A DNA stretch of 64,000 bases. Source: REEB76 sp963774895 (GTDB lineage: Bacteria; Pseudomonadota; Gammaproteobacteria; Natronospirales; REEB76). Of the stretch, positions 54,179 to 62,805 are shown one piece after another (the first letter of the stretch is position 1; every line of letters starts with the position of its first letter). Position numbers and translations under genes: made by a program. The notes under the pieces were generated by a model. The model did no database searches, was not told the DNA's origin, and worked only from the letters and a program-made list of their open reading frames with translations. The stretch covers positions 248,001-312,000 of the forward strand of contig CAVZGN010000001.1 in assembly GCA_963774895.1 (NCBI GenBank). The letters are read 5' to 3'.

Positions 54179-55750
54179 TTAAGCGAATATCATCCAACGA
54201 CGTTGTTTAATCGCCTCGCATAGGTGGCGAAGTTCAAAATCCAGCGCACGATCTTCTTCTACATATGGAAATAACTGAAAAACTTCAGTTTGCATGCCGT
54301 GTATTTCAGGGTTTAGAACATTAGCCGGGATCTCGCCTCGACGGCGGCGGATTTCAAGTGCCTGACAGGTAGCAGCTAAACATGCAGCCGCGACTTGCTC
54401 TGTCAGATCCAGTACCCGAATGGCATCACGTGCCGAGATAGTACCCATGCTGACCTTGTCCTGATTGTGGCATTCAGTGGAGCGGGAGAATACGCTGGCG
54501 GGCATGGTTAGCTTGAGTGCCTCCGCGGTCCAGGCCGAGACCGCAATCTGCACTGCCTTGAAGCCGTGATTGAGGCTGGCACGCTCACCTTCACTCGCAG
54601 AAAGGTTGCTGGGCAGGCCATTGTTGAACCGGGTATCCACCAGCAGGGCAAGCTGTCGGTCAAGCAGGTCGGCGATATTGGCGATAGCGTTCTTCATGCT
54701 GTCGGCTACAAATGCGATATGTCCGCCGTAGAAATGCCCGCCGTGATACACCTTACCCGACTCGGGATCGATGATCGGGTTATCGTTGGCGCTGTTCAAT
54801 TCATTTTCGATGTCGCGACGCATCCAGCCGAGCGCATCTGCAAGCACTCCGATCACATGGGGTGCACAGCGGATCGAATAACGATCCTGGATGCGGGTGG
54901 AACTCTCGCTCTGCGAGGCGCGCACATCTTTATATATCCAGGCAGCGATCTGTTGTTGACCGCTATGTGGCTTGACCGCGAACAGCCCGGGTGCGAAATG
55001 TTCAGCATTACCACCCAAGGCGAGGCTGGCCATGGCAGTGATGCGAGCAGCCAGGCGTGACAGATATTCGGCCCGCTCCCAGGCCAGACAGGTGAGCGCG
55101 GTCATCACCGAAGTGCCGTTCATCAGGGCTAGGCTTTCCTTCGGTTTGAGGGTGATTGGTGGCAGTGAGTTAGCCTGCAATGCTTCGCTCGCGGAACATA
55201 GGCGTCCCTGGAAAAGTACCTGGCGCTCGCCCATCATGGCTGCCGCTACATACGAGAGCGGTGTCAGATCGCCGCTGGCCCCCACGGAGCCTTCCTCGGG
55301 AATCAGCGGTGCAATGCGATGCTGGATCAGCGCTTCCAGCTGCGTGAGAACCTGCATGCGCACGCCGGAAAATCCGCCAGCAAGTGAGTTCAAACGCGTG
55401 GCCATAATGGCGAGCGTGGTTGGTTCATCGAAGTAGTTTCCCAACCCACAGCCGTGATAGCGCACCAGATGTGCTGGCAGTTGTTCCAGTACATGGTCAG
55501 GAATCGATACGGTACAGGAATCACCATAGCCGGTGGTAACGCCGTAGATGGGGCGTCCCGCGGTGATGTATTCCGCTAACAATTCGGCGCCGCGATCGAT
55601 GCGCTTCCGGAAACTGCTACTGCGCTGCAATTCCAGCCGTGTTCCGCGGGCGACGGCGCCTACCTCATTCAGCGTTAGGTGTCGCCCACCGATGACTACC
55701 AGATTCTCCGACGAGTATGTTGTTGTGTTGCGCATCGAGTTTGTTCTCAT
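54179..55750 (-). CDS. Aromatic amino-acid ammonia-lyase (HAL/TAL/PAL family)
   Basis: This 523-residue protein has the Ala158-Ser159-Gly160 triad in EEGSVGASGDLTPL that cyclises to the MIO group, the Tyr69 lid residue in IYGVTTGYG and SANDNPIID. The substrate-selectivity pair reads Tyr98-His99 (VRYHGCGLG). Histidine lyases usually show Ser-His and the Rhodobacter tyrosine lyase His-Leu, so the substrate is not obvious. In flexirubin and some polyene loci this enzyme makes coumarate-type starters from tyrosine. It overlaps the upstream fusion gene by 86 bp. ATG 55735 is a possible later start. Confidence 0.9.
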   Translation of the reverse strand: MRTNSMRNTTTYSSENLVVIGGRHLTLNEVGAVARGTRLELQRSSSFRKRIDRGAELLAEYITAGRPIYGVTTGYGDSCTVSIPDHVLEQLPAHLVRYHGCGLGNYFDEPTTLAIMATRLNSLAGGFSGVRMQVLTQLEALIQHRIAPLIPEEGSVGASGDLTPLSYVAAAMMGERQVLFQGRLCSASEALQANSLPPITLKPKESLALMNGTSVMTALTCLAWERAEYLSRLAARITAMASLALGGNAEHFAPGLFAVKPHSGQQQIAAWIYKDVRASQSESSTRIQDRYSIRCAPHVIGVLADALGWMRRDIENELNSANDNPIIDPESGKVYHGGHFYGGHIAFVADSMKNAIANIADLLDRQLALLVDTRFNNGLPSNLSASEGERASLNHGFKAVQIAVSAWTAEALKLTMPASVFSRSTECHNQDKVSMGTISARDAIRVLDLTEQVAAACLAATCQALEIRRRRGEIPANVLNPEIHGMQTEVFQLFPYVEEDRALDFELRHLCEAIKQRRWMIFA

Positions 55751-57419
55751 CCAAGGTGTTTGATTCAGAGATTACCGGGGTCATGGATTTGGCCCAGAAA
55801 TCGTAGAAGTTGTACCACTGTAATGGAAAACGGGTGGCGTAGTGCGCCAGGCGTTGAGCGTAGCGGGAAGCCCACATCGAAGCGGCCTCAGTTCGTTGCT
55901 GGCGCGGTAGCTGGATGCGTTCAGCGAACGGCTCCAGGTAGATGCGATAGCCACGACCTTCGCGTACACACATAAACAGGTATACCGGGCATTCGAGCAC
56001 GTGCGCCAGCATATACGGGCCGATTGCGAACCGTGCCGGACGTCCCAGGAATTCCGCCTCGACTACCGGGCTGTGTTCTGAAACCGGGATACGGTCGCCC
56101 ACGGTTACCACCACTTCTCCGGCATCTATCTTTTCACGCAGCATGACCGCCGTATCCGGACCGATTTCCTGGACATGGATCAGCCGCAGGCCGTATTCCT
56201 GGCTGGTCTCGGCCAACATGGCATTCACTTTGCGTGCGTTATTGGTATACATCAAGGCATTCACGCGCAGGCTTGGAATGAGTGTCGATAACGCGCGCGC
56301 CAGTTTGAGGTTACCAAGATGTGCGCTCAACAACAGTACCCCATGTCCACGTGCTACTGCCGTGGTCAAGAGCTGCTTTTCAGGAAAATCAATCTTGATG
56401 CGCGATGGATCGGACCAGGCCAACACCATGTCCAAGATCGAAATCGAGAACTGGGTGAAATGCGTGAAACTGACACGCATTTTTCTCGAGCGTCCGGCTG
56501 CAATCAGGAATTGTCGTGAAGCACGGCGTGCCTGCGGGTGGGTCAGAAAAAAATATGCATTCACCGGAAACAGGATCGCGAGACTCATATACCGGCCGAA
56601 GACGCGATCTATAAAGCCTATGAACCGCAGGCCATTTAGACTTCCGCGCTCATCGATTTGTGCCCAGTGTTGCCGCCGGTTACGCGTGAGGTTGCGATAT
56701 ATAAGTTTAGGGATACGCGGGAGCATGCCTAGAAACAAACGAACGTGCAGCCAGGTCATGCGCGCATTGTCCGATATCATCCGGAAATGCGAGGTTCCAT
56801 CTTGCGGATAATGAACTTTGGTAGGCAGAAACCGACTTTCAGTTCCAGCCCAATACAAACGTGTCATGATATCGGTATCGAAGTCCATGCGCTTTCCGAT
56901 AGACACGCATTTGCTCAGTTCCAAGGTTGGCGCTATCGGATATACACGGAAGCCGCACATGCTGTCGCGAAGCTGCAGTGACAATGTATCAAGGTAGATA
57001 AGCACATGCGTGAGATAGCGACCATAGAAACGCGCCGCAGGTATCGAATCGTCAAATACCGGGTCGCCAGAAACCAAATGCAGCGGATACTTCCGGGCAA
57101 GCCCACACATAGCCGGAATATCGTCCAAATTGTGTTGGCCATCGGCATCAATCTGTAAAGCATGTGTGAAACCTTGTTCTGCGGCACGTGCGATGCCGGC
57201 AACCACGGCCGCGCCCTTGCCTGTGTTTTCAGGCAACGTCAGACATTCGATCTGCGGATCGCGCTCGGTGATTTGTCGGATCGCGTGCTTTGTGGTTGCG
57301 TCACTGCCGTCGTCCACTAGGATGCAAGGCAACTGATTGATGCGTAATGCAATTACGATCCTCTCCAGGCAGATGTGATGATTAAATATTGGGATTACTG
57401 CACAGGCTTTGAATTTCAT
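55665..57419 (-). CDS. Glycosyltransferase-acyltransferase fusion
   Basis: This 584-residue protein has an N-terminal GT2 domain (residues 1-235: AVIPIFNHHICLERIV, ILVDDGSDATT, ALQIDADGQHN). A C-terminal LpxL/HtrB-like acyltransferase domain follows (about residues 275-570: LLLSAHLGNLKLA, VTVGDRIPVSEHSP). This fusion is a signature of aryl polyene clusters and probably links the polyene to a sugar or lipid anchor. It overlaps the dehydratase gene upstream (ATGA) and the ammonia-lyase gene downstream. Confidence 0.9.
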   Translation of the reverse strand: MKFKACAVIPIFNHHICLERIVIALRINQLPCILVDDGSDATTKHAIRQITERDPQIECLTLPENTGKGAAVVAGIARAAEQGFTHALQIDADGQHNLDDIPAMCGLARKYPLHLVSGDPVFDDSIPAARFYGRYLTHVLIYLDTLSLQLRDSMCGFRVYPIAPTLELSKCVSIGKRMDFDTDIMTRLYWAGTESRFLPTKVHYPQDGTSHFRMISDNARMTWLHVRLFLGMLPRIPKLIYRNLTRNRRQHWAQIDERGSLNGLRFIGFIDRVFGRYMSLAILFPVNAYFFLTHPQARRASRQFLIAAGRSRKMRVSFTHFTQFSISILDMVLAWSDPSRIKIDFPEKQLLTTAVARGHGVLLLSAHLGNLKLARALSTLIPSLRVNALMYTNNARKVNAMLAETSQEYGLRLIHVQEIGPDTAVMLREKIDAGEVVVTVGDRIPVSEHSPVVEAEFLGRPARFAIGPYMLAHVLECPVYLFMCVREGRGYRIYLEPFAERIQLPRQQRTEAASMWASRYAQRLAHYATRFPLQWYNFYDFWAKSMTPVISESNTLDENKLDAQHNNILVGESGSHRWATPNAE

Positions 57420-57766
57420 TCTGTTGCCTCGTAATACAGTTTTCCGCTGGAATATATATGCTCAGCATTACGGTACTCATAGCTTAGTTTCTTGCGTTCG
57501 ACGTCCGCTGTCAGATGTAGCGTCAATTGTGTATTTGGGAGAATAGGCCGTTTGAATTTAATCTGTTCGAGCGTACCCACGCTGGTATTTATCCTGTAGA
57601 TCTCACCCGCAAAATGCACTGCCCATCCAATCTGGACCACACCAGGCAGGATCGGCTGATTCGGGAAATGACCCTCGAACCACGGGTTATCTGGAGTAAC
57701 TAATAGGTCCACCTCACAGTGCATGTTGTGATACCGCTGCGCAATGATCACTGGCAATCCCGTCAT
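57416..57766 (-). CDS. FabZ/FabA-like hotdog dehydratase (ApeI-like)
   Basis: This 116-residue protein has WFEGHFPNQPILPGVVQIGW near residue 30. The HFPxxPxLPGV signature with the catalytic His marks beta-hydroxyacyl-ACP dehydratases. It is the second dehydratase of the cluster. It is coupled by ATGA overlaps to the ligase gene upstream and the fusion gene downstream. Confidence 0.87.
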   Translation of the reverse strand: MTGLPVIIAQRYHNMHCEVDLLVTPDNPWFEGHFPNQPILPGVVQIGWAVHFAGEIYRINTSVGTLEQIKFKRPILPNTQLTLHLTADVERKKLSYEYRNAEHIYSSGKLYYEATE

Positions 57767-59127
57767 GGTAGAGGCTCAAAAAGCTGTTGCAGACGTTGAT
57801 GACCGACTTTCCCCATATCGGTTTCAGGTAGCGTGTCAATAAAACGCCACTTGCGGGGAATCATAACGGGTTCATAACTGGTACGTAACCAGGTGCGAAG
57901 TGCATCACGGATTTCGGTCTTACCGGATGTCGTCAGCGTGGCTTGACCTTGCGCATTCAGCACCACTACCGCGCCGATTAGTGCACGGCGCCCCTCGATC
58001 AGCAACAGGCGCACATCCTGCACCCAAGGATGTGTCATAAGATACGCTCGCATCTCAGTAAGCGAGATGCGCTTATCTGCAAATTTGATCACATCATCAG
58101 CACGACCCAGGAGCACGAATTTTCCGTGGTCGCTACTGCGTGCGAGATCACCGGTGGCCACCCAATCACCCAACCAGGTATTGCCGGAGCGCACCCAGAG
58201 TCTGTTACCCGCGGATTCTTCCCGCAATGAAATCTCCACGCCTTGGATAGGCTGCCATGGCCGACGATTCTGCGGCCCTGACCACGTACGCCAAGCGATT
58301 CCGCCCGTTTCAGTACTCCCATACACTTCGATGACCGCACGCCCCCAGCCCCGCGCAAGCATGCTGGCGGTATTATCCGCGAGTGGCGCACCCGAGCTGA
58401 ATATGGCAGGTACTTGTGAAGGATTCGGCAGCTCAGTAGGGTTGTCTATCCGGCTAAGAAATGTCGGGCTACTGACGATCGCGCACCTGATGCGTGCAGC
58501 CGCCGCACGTAATGACGCGGGATTCAGACACACGCTGGATTGGAAAGGACGTTCTGACAGGATTGGCCACAAAATCCTGAAAAGCAGGCCATACAGGTGA
58601 TAGTGTGGAACCGTTCCTGCAATAACTGCTTGCCCAATTTGTTCACCCCACTCATATTCCAATGTTTCCACTTCATGGCGCAATTGTGCGAATGTCTTGG
58701 GTACACATTTGGGTGTACCGGTGGAACCCGAAGTATTAAATTCGATACATGCTGAATCTTCCGGTATAACAGGAATAGCAGATGAGGAGACTACATCTGC
58801 ACACATGGTTATAAGTTCGAAACCTGGGCATGGTTCGTGCCTATCGCTGAGGATGGCATCGACTCGCGTTTTGAAAGTATTCAGGCTGCCAGCCAGTGGT
58901 GCTTGTGGCAGGACCATGACGCGCCGGCTATTGGCGAGTGCAAACAAACCGATAGCAAACCAGGCGCTGTCTTCACATATCAGGGCCCAGCGTTGAGCGG
59001 GATGCTGTGTGATAATTTTAGTAAGCCCATTCACACGCCGCCAGAAAGTTGTGCGATCTAACACAGTGCCGGTTTGCAGTGCCACGATGTCATGAAGCGC
59101 ACTGGATTTATAAATCCTGGCATTCAT
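57763..59127 (-). CDS. AMP-dependent acyl ligase (pigment starter activation)
   Basis: This 454-residue adenylate-forming enzyme has EFNTSGSTGTPKCVPKT (P loop, near residue 130), VIEVYGSTETGGIAWR and ATGDLARSSDHGKFVLLGRADD. It probably activates the aryl acid starter, such as 4-hydroxybenzoate or a coumarate, and loads it on the ACP. The start at 59127 overlaps the stop of the membrane-protein gene. It is somewhat shorter than typical acyl-CoA synthetases, as is usual in this cluster type. Confidence 0.88.
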   Translation of the reverse strand: MNARIYKSSALHDIVALQTGTVLDRTTFWRRVNGLTKIITQHPAQRWALICEDSAWFAIGLFALANSRRVMVLPQAPLAGSLNTFKTRVDAILSDRHEPCPGFELITMCADVVSSSAIPVIPEDSACIEFNTSGSTGTPKCVPKTFAQLRHEVETLEYEWGEQIGQAVIAGTVPHYHLYGLLFRILWPILSERPFQSSVCLNPASLRAAAARIRCAIVSSPTFLSRIDNPTELPNPSQVPAIFSSGAPLADNTASMLARGWGRAVIEVYGSTETGGIAWRTWSGPQNRRPWQPIQGVEISLREESAGNRLWVRSGNTWLGDWVATGDLARSSDHGKFVLLGRADDVIKFADKRISLTEMRAYLMTHPWVQDVRLLLIEGRRALIGAVVVLNAQGQATLTTSGKTEIRDALRTWLRTSYEPVMIPRKWRFIDTLPETDMGKVGHQRLQQLFEPLP

Positions 59128-59705
59128 GCTGCGACCCACTTGCGGCGCAGGTATGTGCGTACTATATATTCACACACGAATACCCCGCCGAACAGGAAGT
59201 AAACAATCACGCCATTATAGAGAGACCATGCCTCAAAGGATGTGCCGATAGCTGTATACAACGACACCAACGCGTTGCAGAGCAGCACGCCACACCAAAT
59301 CCAGGTTAGGTGACGGGTATATATGATGCCCTGCGGTGGTAATTCGTGATGTTCCATGCGGGCTAAGCGTTCGGCAAGCGGCATGCGGGTGAACAGTGAG
59401 CCGAAGAAGAACGCGAACACCAGCAAGGTGAGCAGCATGGGGTACAGGCGTAAATACATCAGTTTTATATTGGGCATCAGTAACGGTACTACAAGCGCCG
59501 CAACCAGTATGATCGCAGCCAGACATATACTCCAGAAACGCATCGTCTGATTTATCCATGCGGCGACCAGCAGGCGGGCAGCCAACAACAACAACAATCC
59601 GGCCATAAGCACGCTAGGCGACAGATAATCGTCAGCAAAATAGATGGCAACCGGATAAATGAGCAGCGCGCCAACTACAATCAGTTTTATTGGAGTAAGT
59701 GTCAT
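59124..59705 (-). CDS. Membrane protein of the aryl polyene cluster (COG4648-like)
   Basis: This 193-residue protein has about six transmembrane helices (first IKLIVVGALLIYPVAIYFA) and a central LFTRMPLAERLARMEHHELPP loop. Such a protein recurs in aryl polyene loci next to the ACP and ligase. Its function is unknown. ATG 59705 is preferred. The frame is open 45 bases further. The 133-bp gap to the ACP gene holds no frame with carrier-protein features. Confidence 0.7.
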   Translation of the reverse strand: MTLTPIKLIVVGALLIYPVAIYFADDYLSPSVLMAGLLLLLAARLLVAAWINQTMRFWSICLAAIILVAALVVPLLMPNIKLMYLRLYPMLLTLLVFAFFFGSLFTRMPLAERLARMEHHELPPQGIIYTRHLTWIWCGVLLCNALVSLYTAIGTSFEAWSLYNGVIVYFLFGGVFVCEYIVRTYLRRKWVAA

Positions 59706-59838
59706 TTGCAGGCCGCCGGCGGCTGCCCTGTGCCTGTTCGCACTTCCCATATAGCGCTGACCGGTTCATGCTTCACTTGCTCACCAGAGATGTTCTTGAT
59801 TTGATTCGGGGCTAAGGTGGAGGCCACGCAGTCGCTAT

Positions 59839-60099
59839 TCAAGCTTTCTGTTGTGACTGAATAAACTTGGCCAAGTTTTCCACCGAATAAAAATGCTGAC
59901 GAGTGTTGGCCGAATTCGCGTCCAGCTTAATCTGGTACCGTTTCTGTATAGCGACACCCAATTCGAGTGCATCGATAGAATCGAGCCCCAAGCCGTCACC
60001 GAACAATGGAGCTTGCGCGTCGATATCGTCGGGCGTGATCTCTTCAAGATCAAGCGTATCGATGATGAGCAGTTTCAGTTCTTGGATTAGGGTATTCAT
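59839..60099 (-). CDS. Acyl carrier protein
   Basis: This 86-residue acidic helical protein has GLGLDSIDALELG, where Ser41 takes the phosphopantetheine arm. It would hold the growing polyene. ATG 60099 lies inside the end of the acyltransferase gene (50-bp overlap), which explains the lack of a ribosome site. Many related clusters encode two carrier proteins. Only this one is seen here. Confidence 0.9.
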   Translation of the reverse strand: MNTLIQELKLLIIDTLDLEEITPDDIDAQAPLFGDGLGLDSIDALELGVAIQKRYQIKLDANSANTRQHFYSVENLAKFIQSQQKA

Positions 60100-60877
60100 G
60101 ATTGGCGAGCTGCTGTTTAAAGAAATCTTCCAATGCACGTGTGAGGTGACGTGCTGCAACACCATTAGGCGAATCACTGGGGTATTCCAGAGCCGCGAGC
60201 ATTTGCGGCGGATAGGCCTTTATTAGTAGCCGCCAGGGCCGGTTAGGCACCTGGTACCACTGAGTATTTTTGATCAGCGCGGGTGGTGAACAATGAATCA
60301 CTAACGGAAATATCTTGCAGTGACTGCGCACGGCGACCTGTGCTGCACCACGTTTGAAATGCAATGGCTCACCGGGAATTGAGCGGGTACCGGCTGGAAA
60401 TACGATGAGTGTATGACCGTTCCGCATCGAATTGACGCAAATATCGATAAGGCTAACCGAGTCTCCATTGCTGATGTAGCCTGCGGCCTTAGCGAAATAA
60501 CGTGTGAACGGATTGCGCATGGTTGAGCTTTTTACCACACAATCCGCCATGGGGAGCAATGAGATCAGGGCGACTGCATCCAGATACATAGGATGGGTCG
60601 CCACTACCAGCTTACCTCGTGCCTGTGCCAGCCATTCTTGGCCCTCTACTTCGACCCAACCGAGCCTGAGCATTGCGATTGATGCGAGTAAGGCACGGAA
60701 GGAGTAACTGATAAATATCCGGATACGTTGCTGGCGTTTAATAGGAGCAGCAGGCCATAGCAGCAAAGCCGGTAGCACTGTGAAATTGGCGACAACACTA
60801 CAAATGCCGAACCCGGCAAAACATAAACCAGTACCAAGGGCACGCCAATAGGTGTAGAGTTTAGCCAGCACCAGCAC
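60050..60877 (-). CDS. Lysophospholipid-acyltransferase-family protein
   Basis: This 275-residue protein has one or two N-terminal membrane helices and the PlsC blocks ATHPMYLDAVAL (HxxxxD) and FPAGTRSIPGE. In aryl polyene loci such a protein probably transfers an acyl chain to the glycolipid anchor. It overlaps the ketosynthase-like gene upstream by 17 bp and the ACP gene downstream by 50 bp. Confidence 0.85.
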   Translation of the reverse strand: MLVLAKLYTYWRALGTGLCFAGFGICSVVANFTVLPALLLWPAAPIKRQQRIRIFISYSFRALLASIAMLRLGWVEVEGQEWLAQARGKLVVATHPMYLDAVALISLLPMADCVVKSSTMRNPFTRYFAKAAGYISNGDSVSLIDICVNSMRNGHTLIVFPAGTRSIPGEPLHFKRGAAQVAVRSHCKIFPLVIHCSPPALIKNTQWYQVPNRPWRLLIKAYPPQMLAALEYPSDSPNGVAARHLTRALEDFFKQQLANHEYPNPRTETAHHRYA

Positions 60878-61607
60878 GCTCCAGCTGCCACGTTTGATCG
60901 ATGCCCAAGACTACTTGGGGGGTATCCTCGATCAAGAAGCGGATCAGAGCATCCCCCGAAGATTGCTGCTGTGTGATTGGTCCTGTATGCCGCCCCAGGC
61001 GACAACGCAAAGCCGAACCAACTGCCGGGGTTAGCAACAGCGAGATAGCGATGGGCAGACGAGCACTCTCGGAGATATATGTGCGATATATTTCTGGCAC
61101 TGAGTCGTCTGCATAAGTGACCAACACGTGTTTATTACCTTCCGCAATCATATTCGCACCTTCCAGTATGCTTAAGCCCAGGGTATCGGGACCAGCCGCC
61201 ATGGCTGTAGCTGCACTCCTGTCGCCACGTGCGATTGCAAACAAGCCCGCGACACTGTTGTGGACTGACAAGGTAAATTGGGTTGGCGACAAAGTGTCTT
61301 CATTGGCCAGCGCGGTCATCAGCTCAACAGTTCGATTCAGGACTCCATGCCGCGAAGCGAATATATACCTAACCTCATCCAGTCCCTCGGCGCACGGCCA
61401 AGCTGTGTGTAGCGCCATGCGTCCAAACCGATCAAGGCGGCGACGCAATAATCCTGGCAGAAAGCTTACGTCCAGTCGATCATCGGGCGAAGGCGGCAAC
61501 TTCCCTTTAAGCCAACTGCGCCAATCCTGCACATCAAGAATCCCCGGCGCCCAAGCCCGCCAACGGGCTATTCCAAAATATCCAGTAAAGTCAGGAGTGG
61601 GGCCCAC
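60861..61607 (-). CDS. Beta-ketoacyl-synthase-like protein without catalytic Cys
   Basis: This 248-residue protein aligns with the N-terminal half of ketosynthases of the ApeC type. It has FASRHGVLNRTVELM and TLSVHNSVAGLFAIA, where the position of the nucleophilic Cys holds Ser or Asn instead. The C-terminal histidine domain is absent, as usual for this family. It may act as a chain-length or scaffold partner of the full ketosynthase. It starts with GTG and has no clear ribosome site. Confidence 0.8.
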   Translation of the reverse strand: MGPTPDFTGYFGIARWRAWAPGILDVQDWRSWLKGKLPPSPDDRLDVSFLPGLLRRRLDRFGRMALHTAWPCAEGLDEVRYIFASRHGVLNRTVELMTALANEDTLSPTQFTLSVHNSVAGLFAIARGDRSAATAMAAGPDTLGLSILEGANMIAEGNKHVLVTYADDSVPEIYRTYISESARLPIAISLLLTPAVGSALRCRLGRHTGPITQQQSSGDALIRFLIEDTPQVVLGIDQTWQLERAGAG

Positions 61608-61755
61608 TTTTATATTAAAGCCAAATACCCATTTTCATTATACTTACCTACATAGCTCGAGCGACTAGTGCTATCAATGCATTCTAATGGCGGTGTTTTG
61701 TGACTCGCAAGACAAAACCTGCCTTTCCCCAATGATTCGGCGTGTTTCCGCCATG

Positions 61756-62445
61756 TTATCCCAGTTCTGCCGTACCCCGCACAACGCCCTGGCTCGGAAG
61801 TATTTGTAGAAATAGCATGCTTACGCACAACCCCAAGGCCGCTCCGGACACAAGATCAATCGCCAGATGTTGTTTGGTGGCTAAGGTGGAATAGGCAATC
61901 AGTACGCACCAACATATATTGATCACGCGTAGAATCCAGGGAGTGCGCATTTGCTTGAGCATGCGGTGCAACCAGACCCCGGTGAGCACCCCGAAAGCCA
62001 CGTGTAATGAGGGACACGCATTTCCAGAAGCATCCACCGATTTAAGAAAGGCGACGGAGGGGTACTGGGCCCAATCTATACCTAACTTGGGTACGACTGT
62101 CGGCCAGAAAAAGAATATGGCAAATCCGGCCAGGCTCAGGACCGTTACCGCGCCGAAATAGGGTGCCAGCTCTTGCCAACTGCAGATAAGCAACGGCACC
62201 AGTGAGATATATAGCCATAAGGAGGCATAGAACACGATGCACCATGGCTGGAAACTGATCAAACGATCAAGGCCGATTTCCGGTATTACAGTGACTGGAT
62301 ACATCGGGTGTTTGAGTAGCCAAAAATAGCCCATCAAAAATAATGTCATGTAGGCAGTTACACCGAGCATTTTGAGTAGCCAATGGGTTTCAATCCTGAA
62401 AACGGCCTGCCTTAACCAGCTTGTTTGTTGGGAGATTACAGTCAT
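61756..62445 (-). CDS. PAP2-family phosphatase/phosphotransferase
   Basis: This 229-residue membrane protein has about six helices and the PAP2 motifs CPSLHVAFG (second block, with His) and KQHLAIDLVSG (third block, HxxxD). The basic first block is not evident. Relatives dephosphorylate lipid phosphates or act as inositolphosphotransferases. It is 148 bp upstream of the pigment operon on the same strand and may be its first gene. Confidence 0.82.
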   Translation of the reverse strand: MTVISQQTSWLRQAVFRIETHWLLKMLGVTAYMTLFLMGYFWLLKHPMYPVTVIPEIGLDRLISFQPWCIVFYASLWLYISLVPLLICSWQELAPYFGAVTVLSLAGFAIFFFWPTVVPKLGIDWAQYPSVAFLKSVDASGNACPSLHVAFGVLTGVWLHRMLKQMRTPWILRVINICWCVLIAYSTLATKQHLAIDLVSGAALGLCVSMLFLQILPSQGVVRGTAELG

Positions 62446-62805
62446 ACTAAATTAGCCGGTACCTTCGTCTATGAAGTTCAAACGATCAAATTGCCAGCCC
62501 GGCTCGCCCGTGTCGAGTAAAATTACCGGCAATCCTCCGTTAGGCATTCTGACAATATTGTCTAGTGAAGTCTTGCCGCCAGGCTCTTCCCTGGTAGGCA
62601 GCCAGAGGGGTAACGAGCTTTTTAGACATGCTAAATTTATTAGTAGTGTAAAGTGGCAGGGGGTATAGGGCATGGCAGAACCTGTATTTTGATCATGAAT
62701 TTTATCCAAAAAACTATCAGATTAAATTACAAACAGTATTCTACACATGGTTGAAAAGGTCAGCATCTTAAGAGGCCATTGCTCAGTAGTATTATGGGGC
62801 ATGAT
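62446..62805. other. Divergent intergenic region
   Basis: AT-rich sequence separates the leftward operon from the rightward halogenase-like gene and probably holds both promoters. A leftward frame at 62452-62709 has no recognisable protein features. No clear operator was found. Confidence 0.5.

Noticed and set aside
62452..62709. 85-codon leftward frame before the PAP2 gene
   Set aside because: It has no ribosome site and no family likeness, and lies in a likely divergent promoter region.
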